64,000 bases of DNA, from NCBI GenBank assembly GCA_013177795.1, contig JABLXY010000003.1, positions 812,707-876,706 on the forward strand, written 5' to 3'. Below the pieces are notes generated by a model, which ran no database searches, was not told where the DNA came from, and saw nothing but the letters and a program-made list of their open reading frames with translations. The stretch comes from Syntrophaceae bacterium. Lineage in GTDB: Bacteria > Desulfobacterota > Syntrophia > Syntrophales > UBA2192. Below, one piece after another: positions 1 through 7,696 of this stretch. Position numbers and translations under genes: made by a program. How positions within the stretch are numbered: the stretch's first letter is position 1; each line of letters begins with the position of its first letter.

Positions 1-2
1 TG

Positions 3-1166
3 ATCGAGAAGGGCGTGGCCTACTACTGCTTCTGCGACAAGGAGCGCCTCGAGCAGCTGCGCACGAGCCTGCAGCTGCGCAAGCTGCCCTTCCGCTACGA
101 CGGCCACTGCAAGAAGCTCTCGAAGGACGAGATCAGGCGGAAGCTCGACGCGGGGGTGCCGTACGTGGTGCGGCAGAGCATCCCCTCCATGGGCTCCACC
201 ACCTTCGAGGACGAGGTCTTCGGCACGATCACCGTCGAGAACGCGACCCTCGACGACCAGGTGCTCCTCAAGTCCGACGGGATGCCCACGTACAACTTCG
301 CCAACGTCGTGGACGACCACCTCATGAAGATCACCCACGTGATCCGGGGCAGCGAGTACCTGAGCTCCACGCCGAAGTACAACCTGCTCTACCAGGCCTT
401 CGGGTGGGAGATCCCCCACTACGTCCACTGCTCGCAGGTGATGCGCGACGCCCAGCACAAGCTCTCCAAGCGCGACGGGGATGCCTCCTACGCCGACTTC
501 ATCGAGAAGGGCTACCTTAAGGAGGCCATCATCAACTACATCGCCCTGCTGGGGTGGAACCCGGGCACGGAGCGCGAGAAGTTCACCCTCGCGGAGCTCA
601 TCGAGGCCTTCGACATCTCGGGGATCAGCAAGTCTCCCGCCATCTTCGACGTCCACAAGCTCACGTGGCTCAACGGCCAGTTCATCCGCGAGATGCCCCT
701 GGAGAAGTTCCACGAGGTCGCGCTGCCCTGGATCCGCAGGGCCGTCCGGCGGGAGGACCTCGATCTCCTGAAGGTGAGCCGGGTGCTGCACGAGCGCACG
801 GAGAAGCTCTCCGACATCCCGCCGCAGCTCGATTTCATCGACGCCCTGCCCGAGTACGTGCCTGCGCTCTACGTCAGCAAGAAGATGAAGACCGACGAGA
901 GGATCGCGCTCGAGAGCCTGCGGGCCCTGCTGCCGGTGCTGGAGACCGTCTCGCCCTGGGACTACGAGACGCTGCACCGGGCCATCTTCGCCCACATCGA
1001 GAAGAGGGGCGTCAAGAGCGGCGTCGTCCTGTGGCCGCTGCGCACCGCCCTGTCGGGCAAGCAGTTCACGCCCGGCGGCGGCGTGGAGCTGGCCGACATC
1101 TTCGGCCGCGAGGAGACCCTGCGGCGCGTCCGCAAGGGCATCGAGCTGCTCGAGAAGTCCGCCTGA
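3..1166 (+). CDS. gltX: Glutamyl-tRNA synthetase, 3' part (5' end outside window)
   Basis: Charges tRNA-Glu with glutamate in the cytoplasm. The frame is open from the first bases of the window, so the N-terminal HIGH half of the Rossmann domain is missing and about 387 residues remain. The class I signature KLSKR is encoded at 459-473 and is followed by the alpha-helical anticodon-binding domain, with the typical LLGWNPG segment just after it. The C-terminus looks complete, with a stop at 1164-1166. No terminator is evident before the insertion sequence 111 bases downstream. Identification is firm; only the start is unknown. Confidence 0.95.
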   Translation: MEKGVAYYCFCDKERLEQLRTSLQLRKLPFRYDGHCKKLSKDEIRRKLDAGVPYVVRQSIPSMGSTTFEDEVFGTITVENATLDDQVLLKSDGMPTYNFANVVDDHLMKITHVIRGSEYLSSTPKYNLLYQAFGWEIPHYVHCSQVMRDAQHKLSKRDGDASYADFIEKGYLKEAIINYIALLGWNPGTEREKFTLAELIEAFDISGISKSPAIFDVHKLTWLNGQFIREMPLEKFHEVALPWIRRAVRREDLDLLKVSRVLHERTEKLSDIPPQLDFIDALPEYVPALYVSKKMKTDERIALESLRALLPVLETVSPWDYETLHRAIFAHIEKRGVKSGVVLWPLRTALSGKQFTPGGGVELADIFGREETLRRVRKGIELLEKSA

Positions 1167-1264
1167 CGCTTCGCTTTTTTGCGATCCACGGCCCCTGTCT
1201 CGGGGACGAGTGATTTACGGAAGAAACGCCGTTTCACTCTACGTAAAACGCACTCCCCGGATGT

Positions 1265-1277
1265 CCCTCTCCCCTGG
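1265..1277. repeat. Left half of a split palindrome plus 4-bp loop repeat CTGG
   Basis: CCCTCTCCC (1265-1273) followed by CTGG (1274-1277) abuts the left end of the insertion sequence. CTGG recurs at 3001-3004 on the right side, followed by C and GGGAGAGGG (3006-3014). Joining the flanks restores a palindrome with 9-bp arms and a short loop, so the element sits in the loop. Confidence 0.75.
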
Positions 1278-3000
1278 GAGGCTGTGTCGCAACAGTCAAG
1301 AAGGGACGAGGGACGAGTTGTTTACCCGTTCTTTGACAACAAAATATCCGTAACGTCTATCCGCGAACGGTCTGTCGGGCAGGTTTTGATGGTTCAGGGC
1401 CCTTGAAGAGCGCCGTCGAGCCTCATGCCGGTGCGAAGCAGGGCCTTCCGAGGGCCCGGAGCCTCTCGATGAGCCCGTTGACCCCGAGGAGCGAGATCAG
1501 GCGAGCCACATTGAAGCAACTGGCCAGCATCGAGACCTCGGCTCGCGCCCCCTCGAGCCCCCGTAGCAGGAAGGCATCGACCTTGAGGTTGCGCTTGATG
1601 TGCCCGAAGGGATGCTCGGCCCGGGTTTTGCGCCTCTCGTAGACGGCCTGCGAGGCGGCCTCCTCGTACTGGGCCTCCAGCCTGAGCTTAACCTCTTCGT
1701 TGGGCAGCCGGATGATCTTGCGCCCCCTGCGCGCCTGGGTGCAGCTCCCGTAGTGCCGGCACGCGTGGCAGATGGCCGCGTCGGTGATCACGTAGTGCCG
1801 CTTGCCCGTGCGTTTTTCCGTCGATTCATACCGGAGCCTGTGACCTTCAGGGCAGCTGTAGTCATCTTGCTCTGGGTCATACGCAAAATGGCTTTTGCTG
1901 AACGGCTTTTCCGGCTCTTTCCTCGCCTGCCGCTGTGAAGGCACGATCACTCGGATCCCCTGGCGGTCGATCTTCTCGAGCTCCGCCGTGTCGGCATAGC
2001 CGGCATCGGCGCAGGCCGTCTCGCAGGGACTCTCCAGCAGCGCGTTGGCGGCCTCGATCTGCCGGGCGAACTGGTTGACATCACTGGTCTCTTCGACGGC
2101 ATCGGCCTGCAGCAGAAGCCCCTGCTTGTCATCCACCACCAACTGGACGTTGTAGGCCGCGTGGCTGCCCTGGACGCTCTTCATCAGGGCGCAGTCCGGG
2201 TCGGTGAGGTTGACGTGCCGGTGGCTGCCTCCCTCGAAGCCCCGCAGGGCCTCCTGGACCCGGTCCTTGAGCGTGTTCGTCTGGGCAAGGTCCTTTCGCA
2301 TCGCCACGTACGAGTCCATGTGCCGCTCCCGGCGGTCGATGGCCTCGCAGTCCTGCAACAGCTGCTCGATGCGCCGATCCAGATCGGCCAGCTTCTTCTC
2401 GTACCAGGCCCGGTCATGGCTGCGGTAGCGTGAGGCATTGGCCCGGATCTTTGTGCCGTCGACAAACAGCACGTTGCCCGCGATTAGGTCGAGCTTGATG
2501 CAGAGCCGGGCGCAGTGCCGGAGCACCTGCTTGAGGGCCGCCTTGTGGTTGCGCCTAAACTCCGCGATGGTCTTGTGGTCGGGCCTCAGCCCGGCCATCA
2601 GCCACACAAAGGCCAGGTTGTGGTGGCACTCCCGTTCGAGCTTGCGGGAACTGCGTACCCCGTAGGAGTAGCCGTAGACCAGCAGCTTGAGCATCGCGCG
2701 CGGATCGTAGGCGGCGTTGCCGACCTGGTTGGGGTCCACCTCGATGCCCAGTTGCGGCAGATCCAAGGCCTCCACGAAGGCATCGTAGGCCCGTACCGGG
2801 TCCTCGGGGGACACGTAGTCCTCGATGCTGGCGGGCAGCAGCCCCAGTTGCAGACGGTCGCCGGTTCGATAGGCCATGAGCGCATCTCCTTTCGCGGAGC
2901 ACTCTAGCACACCGGGCCGGGGTTGGCGATCCTTCGAGGTGCGTTACGGATATTTTTTTGTCAAAGAACTCAGCCCCTACTCCCTATTGCGACACAGCCT
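1278..3000 (-). mobile_element. IS1182-family insertion sequence, complete copy (about 1.72 kb)
   Basis: One transposase gene is bounded by terminal inverted repeats. GAGGCTGTGTCGCAA at 1278-1292 is matched exactly by its reverse complement at 2987-3001 (one base is shared with the target repeat). Further in, both ends carry an inverted copy of a TTCTTTGACAA...ATATCCGTAACG block, so the ends are imperfect inverted repeats of about 65 bp. A 4-bp CTGG direct repeat flanks the element. A second copy of the left end begins at 63849. The transposase frame is intact, so the element may still be active. Confidence 0.88.
1423..2877 (-). CDS. IS1182-type DDE transposase
   Basis: Catalyses cut-and-paste movement of the surrounding element. 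The protein is about 484 residues. It has an N-terminal DUF772-type domain, then a DDE nuclease: the first Asp is in LFVDGTKIRANAS, the second in CADAGYAD, and the Glu in RAEHPFGHIKRN near the C-terminus. A cysteine-rich segment (CHACRHYGSC) lies between the second Asp and the Glu. The start at 2877 is chosen because AAAGGAG sits 8 bases upstream; a frame extension to 2910 lacks this. No stop or frameshift interrupts it. Confidence 0.92.
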   Translation of the reverse strand: MAYRTGDRLQLGLLPASIEDYVSPEDPVRAYDAFVEALDLPQLGIEVDPNQVGNAAYDPRAMLKLLVYGYSYGVRSSRKLERECHHNLAFVWLMAGLRPDHKTIAEFRRNHKAALKQVLRHCARLCIKLDLIAGNVLFVDGTKIRANASRYRSHDRAWYEKKLADLDRRIEQLLQDCEAIDRRERHMDSYVAMRKDLAQTNTLKDRVQEALRGFEGGSHRHVNLTDPDCALMKSVQGSHAAYNVQLVVDDKQGLLLQADAVEETSDVNQFARQIEAANALLESPCETACADAGYADTAELEKIDRQGIRVIVPSQRQARKEPEKPFSKSHFAYDPEQDDYSCPEGHRLRYESTEKRTGKRHYVITDAAICHACRHYGSCTQARRGRKIIRLPNEEVKLRLEAQYEEAASQAVYERRKTRAEHPFGHIKRNLKVDAFLLRGLEGARAEVSMLASCFNVARLISLLGVNGLIERLRALGRPCFAPA

Positions 3001-3014
3001 CTGGCGGGAGAGGG

Positions 3015-3261
3015 TAAGGGTGAGGGGGGTGCAAGACGAAAGGGCCCCTTCCGCGAATCGTTTCGTTCAACCCCGTTGAACATTTCTTTCAAGAAAGGGC
3101 CCTTCCCGGCCTGCCGGAGAGCCCCGCCCGCCCATTCCGTTTTTCAATATTTCCTAATCAAATCAAGCAGTTACAATTTAACTGCCCGGCGCTGCCGATC
3201 CTGGCACGCTCCTTTCTATAGGATAGGGCAAGAGAACAAGAAAATGAAGGAGGACATGAAA
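3015..3261. other. Intergenic region right of the insertion sequence
   Basis: The sequence continues the palindromic target (GGTAAGGGTGAGG after GGGAGAGGG) and contains two similar GAAAGGGCCC blocks near 3040 and 3094. The A+T-rich part at 3140-3185 probably holds the promoter of the gene at 3262, but no clear -35/-10 pair could be fixed. No coding region is seen. Confidence 0.4.
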
Positions 3262-3537
3262 ATGAAAAAGACGCTTTCCACCCTGATTTTCAGCGCGGTC
3301 ATCGTACTGATCACGGCAACCTTCAGCTTCGCCGAGTACATGGCGGCCGGCGCCGACAACTTCCCCTACTTCCACGTGGGCGTCGTGGTGATCGGCGGGC
3401 TCTGCATCCTCTCGCTCAAGCAGCGCTACGAGAAGATCTACATGAGCGAGGCCGTCGGCAGCTTCGCGATGTACACGATGCTGGTGGCCCTGTTCACGAG
3501 CCCCGTGGCCGAGGTCGTGAGGAACCTGATCGGCTGA
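3262..3537 (+). CDS. Small membrane protein with signal peptide, unknown function
   Basis: A 91-residue protein. It starts MKKTL and has a hydrophobic segment ending near AEYM, which resembles a cleavable signal peptide or first membrane helix. A second hydrophobic stretch (VGVVVIGGLCILSL) and a third (FAMYTMLVALF) suggest an inner-membrane protein with a short basic loop (KQRYEKIYM). The start at 3262 has AAGGAGG 8 bases upstream; the nearby ATG at 3256 is too close to that site. A strong terminator follows at 3599, so it is probably monocistronic. I do not recognise the family. Confidence 0.8.
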   Translation: MKKTLSTLIFSAVIVLITATFSFAEYMAAGADNFPYFHVGVVVIGGLCILSLKQRYEKIYMSEAVGSFAMYTMLVALFTSPVAEVVRNLIG

Positions 3538-3598
3538 TCGGCACAGCGTTCGAAGACCCGCGAAAAAAAGCGCGCAAGACGGCGATGTCCTCCGAGAA

Positions 3599-3641
3599 AA
3601 ACCCCCATTCCGCAAGGGCGGCGGAACGGGGGTTTCTTTTT
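3599..3641 (+). terminator. Rho-independent terminator after the small membrane protein
   Basis: A stem of about 14 bp (AACCCCCATTCCGC pairing with GCGGAACGGGGGTT, one mismatch) is followed by TCTTTTTC. Confidence 0.85.
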
Positions 3642-3771
3642 CGGCCCGCCGGGTCCGGGCATGGGGCCGTGGACAAAAAGAAATGGGCCGATCGTGGGAG
3701 CCGGCCCTGTGCTTTTCCCGGCGGCGGCTCCGCTGCCGCCGGGTGAGGGTGCCGCAGCGCGCTTTCCCCCC

Positions 3772-4041
3772 TCACGCAGCTCTTGCCCGAATCACTGGGG
3801 TTGGATCGGCGATCTCCTCCTGCCCTCTTGCGTCCGCAGCCGCGGCTGCCCTTTTGCCGTCTTCCTGCCGATCGCCGCCTTTCAGCTGCTCGGGATACAG
3901 GACCGGCATTGCCGCTATGATCTTCAAGTCCAGCGATAGGTTGTTCGTCCACGTTGGGCCGTCGTAATCGCAGTTGAAATAGGATTCGTAAACATGCCGC
4001 GCCACGAAAGAGGAGATATCGAAGCCCCTGTAATTTGTCAT
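3772..4041 (-). CDS. Hypothetical protein
   Basis: About 89 residues starting MTNYRGFDISSF. It has an aromatic N-terminal half (HVYESYF, CDYDGPTW) and an Ala/Arg-rich C-terminus. GGGAG lies upstream of 4041. The frame also extends to a GTG at 4140 that overlaps the stop of the upstream gene as TAGTG, which would permit translational coupling and add 33 residues of low-complexity sequence. I see no known domain. It probably shares a transcript with the minus-strand genes at 4140 and 4793. Confidence 0.5.
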   Translation of the reverse strand: MTNYRGFDISSFVARHVYESYFNCDYDGPTWTNNLSLDLKIIAAMPVLYPEQLKGGDRQEDGKRAAAAADARGQEEIADPTPVIRARAA

Positions 4042-4139
4042 GCTCAGTCTCCCGGTCGGCGAATCAGGTTTGTTTATTCGTCTCCACCCCGTCGTAGCCG
4101 TCCATGAGCCGTCGGCCTTTGCGCCCCCCTGTTCGGTCA

Positions 4140-4625
4140 CTATCGGGCCTCGCCCTCCTCATGGCTTTCGATCCGGCAGAGCTTTTCCAGGCGGGCCTTG
4201 TCGTAGATGGCCTGGCATCTTGCGCACTCCGACATGTGCCTCTTGGCCGAGAGGATGTAGAAGGCGTCGTCGATGGAGTCGCAGGGCAATTCCGCGCGGG
4301 CGGCAAAAACGATTTTCCCTTCTCTCGGGCACCTGGTGCCGCGCGGCAGTGCGTACGTCCCCTCCCGGTACACTTCATCCAGCAGGCGCCGGTTCTTCCT
4401 GTACGTCACGTTCTCGTCATTTTTCTTCTCGACCTTGAAGCCCCCCGGAATCCTTTGCTTCCTTTTGAAATCGAGGAAGACGATGCTGCGCTGCGATTCC
4501 CATCGCGTGACGGGCGGCTGCCGCCCCGTGCCTGCATTCGGGTCATTTTCCGGGTCGACATCGAATGCTGCACAGGCCTTTTCTTTCTTCACGAAATCGA
4601 CGTAGATCGGCCGCTTTCGAACCAT
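4140..4625 (-). CDS. Hypothetical protein, C-terminal CARC motif
   Basis: 161 residues with a very good ribosome site (AAAGGAGG, 6 bases before ATG). The N-terminal half is basic and contains DFKRKQRIPGGFK. The C-terminal third has several cysteines (PCDS, ECARCQ, LEKLC) that could bind a metal, although no classical zinc-finger spacing is visible. It lies in an accessory run with a DnaB-like gene upstream on the same strand. No family is recognised; the call as a gene rests on its ribosome site and length. Confidence 0.65.
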   Translation of the reverse strand: MVRKRPIYVDFVKKEKACAAFDVDPENDPNAGTGRQPPVTRWESQRSIVFLDFKRKQRIPGGFKVEKKNDENVTYRKNRRLLDEVYREGTYALPRGTRCPREGKIVFAARAELPCDSIDDAFYILSAKRHMSECARCQAIYDKARLEKLCRIESHEEGEAR

Positions 4626-4792
4626 GTCGCACCTCCTTTCCGAAAACGGTTTCGACAGGACTGCAGGGTTCGGCGTCGGGGCACGCCGTCTTCTTCCACG
4701 TCGATAGTAAATGGGAAAAGGGGGCGAACGTTAAAAGGTCAGGGGTATGCCTGATGCGAGTACGGCTATCCCATCATGGGGACGGCATGGCT

Positions 4793-5740
4793 TCAGGCCG
4801 GGCTGCCCGTGCGGGCCTCCGCTTCCAGGCGGAGATACTGATGATCCAGGACCAGACGCACCCGCCCGGTGGGCCCGCTCCTGTTCTTGGCCACATGCAC
4901 GTCGATCAGGGACCGGCCTGTCTTCTCTTTGCCGGCATGCACCGCGAGCGTCTCCCTGTGGAGCAGGAGAACCAGGTCCGCGAAGATCTCGATGTGCCGG
5001 TCCAGCAGGTCGGATAGCGCCGGCCGCCGGTCCGCACCGCCCATCGACCGCCGGTCGAGGCTGGCCGTCACGATCATGGGGACGTCGAGGGAGCGCGCGA
5101 TGCACTTCAGCGATCTTGCCCTCTCGAGAGAATCGGTTTCGCCGCCCCCGATGAGTCGGGACAGCCTGACGGATTCAAGGCCGTCCACGATGATGAGCCC
5201 CAGGCCCGCCTTCTCCCGGACGCGCATGGCCTTGCGATTGATCTCCGGCACCGTCGGGTCCGGCGAATCGTCGAAGAAAAGGGGCAGATCGCACAGCCTG
5301 CCTGCCGTTGTGGTCATGTCCGGCCAGTCTTCCGCCCCGATGTCCCCCGTGATGATCCGGTTTGCGGGGGTGCGGCCGACCACGGACAGCAGGCGCAGGA
5401 GCAGCTTCGGCCCCTTCGAGCCGGGGCTGAAAAAGAGGACGGGCGCGGAAAACCCCCCTGCTGCATGATGCGCGACGTGAAGCGCAAACTGGGTTTTCCC
5501 GGTGCCGGGCAGTGAACCGATGACGGTCAGCTCGGATTCCTTCAGCCCCACGATCCAGCGGTCGAGCTCGGCGAAACCCAGCGGGAGGCACCGGGCCGGC
5601 CGTTCGGGCCTGCCTTCGTAAATCCGCTCGATGTCCCGGAAGGCGTCCTTCACGGCTTCCTGCAGGGCAACAGGGCCGCTGCGCTCCTCCCATTCCAGGC
5701 CGGGCAGCGCCGGCTGGCTGCTATTTGTCCTGTCTTTCAT
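4793..5740 (-). CDS. DnaB C-terminal-like RecA-fold ATPase, lacking the DnaB N-terminal domain
   Basis: 315 residues that follow the DnaB helicase core. GFAELDRWIVGLKE precedes Walker A GSLPGTGKT (residues about 76-84). A Walker B-like LIIVDGLESV follows, then RSLKCIARSLDVPMIV and VAKNRSGPTGRVRL, the last matching the DnaB K-x-R-x-GPTG arginine-finger region. The usual SMEMS-type segment with the catalytic Glu is replaced by SPGSKG. The DnaB N-terminal dimerisation domain is absent; only about 60 unrelated residues precede the core. It probably binds ATP, but replicative helicase activity is doubtful. It overlaps the small basic gene upstream by 20 bases. Confidence 0.8.
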   Translation of the reverse strand: MKDRTNSSQPALPGLEWEERSGPVALQEAVKDAFRDIERIYEGRPERPARCLPLGFAELDRWIVGLKESELTVIGSLPGTGKTQFALHVAHHAAGGFSAPVLFFSPGSKGPKLLLRLLSVVGRTPANRIITGDIGAEDWPDMTTTAGRLCDLPLFFDDSPDPTVPEINRKAMRVREKAGLGLIIVDGLESVRLSRLIGGGETDSLERARSLKCIARSLDVPMIVTASLDRRSMGGADRRPALSDLLDRHIEIFADLVLLLHRETLAVHAGKEKTGRSLIDVHVAKNRSGPTGRVRLVLDHQYLRLEAEARTGSPA

Positions 5741-5876
5741 GATCCTCCTCGGCGCTCTTCCCGGTGTTTTTCTTTTCCTTTCCGAAGAGGACTTCCTTCA
5801 GAATATCGGCGGTCGGCACGATCCCGATTTCTCTCTTCTTCCGCGGCTTTCGGGGGAACCGGATGATCTTGGCCAT
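5721..5876 (-). CDS. Small basic protein, unknown function
   Basis: 51 residues starting MAKIIRFPRKPRKKRE, strongly basic at the N-terminus and acidic/polar at the C-terminus. AAAGGAG lies 6 bases before the ATG. Its 3' end overlaps the start of the DnaB-like ATPase by 20 bases, which implies co-translation and perhaps a shared role. The frame stays open upstream to an ATG at 6122 that would encode a hydrophobic N-terminus (MISKIALLAAALAIG), but that start has a poor ribosome site, so the short form is preferred. Confidence 0.6.
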   Translation of the reverse strand: MAKIIRFPRKPRKKREIGIVPTADILKEVLFGKEKKNTGKSAEEDHERQDK

Positions 5877-6127
5877 GTCGCGCTCCTTTCTAAGGGCGGT
5901 GAACGTCGAAACGCAACGGGTCGCCCGGATGACCCGGGGTGCATCCACGTGCGCAGGAACGAACGGCAAGCCCGCAGCAGGGCCGGCGTGTCCCCTCCGG
6001 GTGTCGCCCTTGAGGGAAAAGATGCGCATTACAGCCTGCTGCTGCCAATCCGCATGCAGCCGGTGCCGTGCATGATACCCGATGGCCAGCGCGGCGGCAA
6101 GGAGTGCGATCTTCGAAATCATAGCCC

Positions 6128-6155
6128 TTGACTAATTTTAAAGTCGTGCTATTGA
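6128..6155 (+). promoter_or_regulatory. Candidate sigma-70 promoter (TTGACT-16-TATTGA)
   Basis: TTGACT at 6128-6133 and TATTGA at 6150-6155 with a 16-bp spacer. It lies in a 529-base stretch (5877-6405) without a confident gene, upstream of two terminator-like hairpins. Confidence 0.4.
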
Positions 6156-6233
6156 AAATCAGCGGCGATTTACAGGTTACTTGCTCCGCTTTACAAATGT
6201 GCTAAAGGCCGGATAGGAATTCACTCTGTTTGG

Positions 6234-6261
6234 AGCCCGTGGCCCTTTGGCACGGGCTTTT
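6234..6261 (+). terminator. Hairpin terminator 1 in noncoding stretch
   Basis: AGCCCGTG pairs perfectly with CACGGGCT around a 9-base loop and is followed by TTT. A TGTGCTAAA motif (6198-6206) with TTGCTC 16 bases before its TAAAGG lies just upstream, so a very short transcript could start and stop here. Confidence 0.65.
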
Positions 6262-6303
6262 ATGTTCTTTACATTCGTACCTGGCGGGTCGATTTAGGGC
6301 AAC

Positions 6304-6334
6304 TTGCAGCCGCCATTAAACAAGGTGCTAAACA
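6304..6334 (+). promoter_or_regulatory. Candidate promoter ending in GTGCTAAAC
   Basis: TTGCAG at 6304-6309 and GTGCTAAAC around 6326-6333. Depending on which hexamer is used, the spacer is 17 to 19 bp. A terminator-like hairpin begins within about 10 bases. Confidence 0.35.
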
Positions 6335-6341
6335 GCCAATG

Positions 6342-6375
6342 AACCCACGTCTATCTGTTTAGCCGTGGGTTTTTT
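6342..6375 (+). terminator. Hairpin terminator 2, just upstream of the zinc-ribbon-like gene
   Basis: AACCCACG pairs with CGTGGGTT around a 14-base loop, followed by a T run to 6375. It lies 30 bases before the start at 6406, so it could attenuate that gene. Confidence 0.65.
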
Positions 6376-6405
6376 ATTGGGGAGATACATCAAGGAGGCG
6401 AGAAT

Positions 6406-6741
6406 ATGAAAAGGAGTGAGGACAAAATCAGTTTGGTCAAGGGAACACCGACGGGCATGAAGCAATGTCCGGTGTGTGGTGAATACCGGGGTTCTGTTTA
6501 TGCCCGTGACCTCGACTGGGGCGGGTCTGCGTCCCCGCCCAACGAACCCTACAGGATTGTCACCGCCAACTGCCTCTGTGACGGGATCCCATGCCCGAGA
6601 TGTAAGAAGAACAAGATACACAGACCCGTATCCAACTCTTACGATCCGCGAAGGAACTGTGTGGAACACTGGCCTTGGTTCTCGGGAATGAGGCCATGTC
6701 GGGAATGCCGGGAGAAGGAAGATCGGGAAAAGAAGAAGTAG
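6406..6741 (+). CDS. Hypothetical protein with zinc-ribbon-like cysteines
   Basis: 111 residues. Three cysteine pairs are visible: CPVC near residue 21, CLCDG followed by PCPRCKKNK in the middle, and CRECRE near the C-terminus. Such CxxC knuckles usually bind zinc and stabilise small nucleic-acid or protein-binding folds. AAGGAGG lies 7 bases before the ATG. The tail is Lys/Glu-rich. It stands alone between the hairpins upstream and a gene-poor stretch downstream. I do not recognise a family. Confidence 0.7.
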   Translation: MKRSEDKISLVKGTPTGMKQCPVCGEYRGSVYARDLDWGGSASPPNEPYRIVTANCLCDGIPCPRCKKNKIHRPVSNSYDPRRNCVEHWPWFSGMRPCRECREKEDREKKK

Positions 6742-6999
6742 GGGTTACTTTCTTTTCAGATAGTCACGACCCATGGCAATGCCGGAGCATGGACACAGGA
6801 AAATGGAAGACGTATGCGGAAAGGTCTCCGTTGAACGGTTCCAAAATGTGATGATGGTTTGCATGTTTCGGCGCTGAGGAAAAAGAAGGGACCCCGGTTG
6901 ATTCGGAGACCGTTCTCAAAAAATAATAACATTCTGGAGGGAGATTGTCCGAGGAAAATAGGGATTGTTGGGATGGCCTGCCCGGTCAACCTGGGATCC

Positions 7000-7152
7000 T
7001 TATATGTTGATAGATCCCGGCAGGAAGGGTTGATACATTACAAAGCCGCTGAAGAACACGGCAAGGGCCATGATTGACACCTGCACCAACCGAAAATGCC
7101 AGTGCAGGAACAGGATGATCGCCCCGCAGGAGACAACCGCAAACTTGACGAT
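7000..7152 (-). pseudogene. Possible remnant of a small membrane-protein gene
   Basis: The minus-strand frame between an in-frame stop at 7153-7155 and a TAA at 7000-7002 encodes about 50 residues of convincing membrane sequence (FAVVSCGAIILFLHWHF, then MALAVFFSGFVMYQPF). No credible start codon with a ribosome site precedes it. An overlapping frame starts at 7210, so a frameshift may have broken the gene. Evidence is composition only. Confidence 0.3.
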
Positions 7153-7319
7153 TCAGTCGATCTCTACGCGGTCCGGAAGCTCGGCGGGAGGAAAAAACAT
7201 ATCTATTCATGAGTTACGCAAACCGTTGTCCGGAGAGCCTGCGGCAGACAATGGAAGTCATGGACATGGGCAAGGTGCCGGATAGCACAAATCCAGCACA
7301 ATCCCCTTCAGAACAGCGA

Positions 7320-7352
7320 AAAAGAAGGGGTCACGCTCCCGATCTCAGGCTC
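7320..7352 (-). terminator. Terminator for tRNA-Leu
   Basis: On the minus strand AGGGGT pairs with ACCCCT around an internally structured loop and is followed by TCTTTTTC. Confidence 0.6.
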
Positions 7353-7372
7353 GTAAACCCCTGAATTTTTTC

Positions 7373-7460
7373 TGGTGCCGGAGGTCGGAATCGAACCGAC
7401 ACGCCCCCAGGGGGCGGGGGATTTTGAGTCCCCTGCGTCTACCAGTTTCACCACTCCGGC
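7373..7460 (-). tRNA. tRNA-Leu, anticodon CAA
   Basis: An 88-base gene including an encoded CCA end. The acceptor stem GCCGGAG pairs with CTCCGGC, the T-loop reads GGTTCGATTCC, and the anticodon stem GGGGA/TCCCC encloses CTCAAAA. The long variable arm, rich in G and C, is typical of tRNA-Leu. It is transcribed divergently from the tRNA-Ala gene. Confidence 0.96.
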
Positions 7461-7472
7461 GTGTGGGTTTCG

Positions 7473-7500
7473 ATTATAGGTTCGGGGCCTTCAAAGTCAA
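7473..7500 (-). promoter_or_regulatory. Promoter of tRNA-Leu
   Basis: Minus strand TTGACT (7495-7500) and a perfect TATAAT (7473-7478) with a 16-bp spacer, 12 bases upstream of the tRNA. Confidence 0.8.
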
Positions 7501-7511
7501 GAAAATTGTAT

Positions 7512-7541
7512 TTGACAACGCCGAGATGCGTGTGCTAAACG
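7512..7541 (+). promoter_or_regulatory. Promoter of tRNA-Ala with TGTGCTAAA extended -10
   Basis: TTGACA at 7512-7517, then TGTGCTAAA at 7531-7539. With TAAACG as the -10 hexamer the spacer is 18 bp. It is divergent from the tRNA-Leu promoter and only 11 bases from it. Confidence 0.75.
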
Positions 7542-7557
7542 GATAGCTCTTTTTATC

Positions 7558-7634
<77 letters not shown>

Positions 7635-7640
7635 CAAAAG

Positions 7641-7672
7641 AAAGGGCCGTGTCTCGGACAGGGCCCTTTTTC
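7641..7672 (+). terminator. Terminator of tRNA-Ala
   Basis: AAAGGGCC pairs with GGCCCTTT and runs into TTTTT; it begins 7 bases after the tRNA CCA end. Confidence 0.85.
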
Positions 7673-7696
7673 TATGGGATCTCCCCATGAAACCGG

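Larger units (their letters stand above)
6742..7372. other. Gene-poor stretch
   Basis: No confident gene is present. Short open frames on both strands lack good ribosome sites. A hydrophobic minus-strand frame at 7000-7152 looks like a gene remnant (listed separately), and the tRNA-Leu terminator lies at the right edge. Confidence 0.5.

Noticed and set aside
6756..7285. Several 70-77 codon frames on both strands in the tRNA-proximal gap
   Set aside because: No ribosome sites, mutually overlapping, and no recognisable protein features apart from the hydrophobic remnant at 7000-7152.
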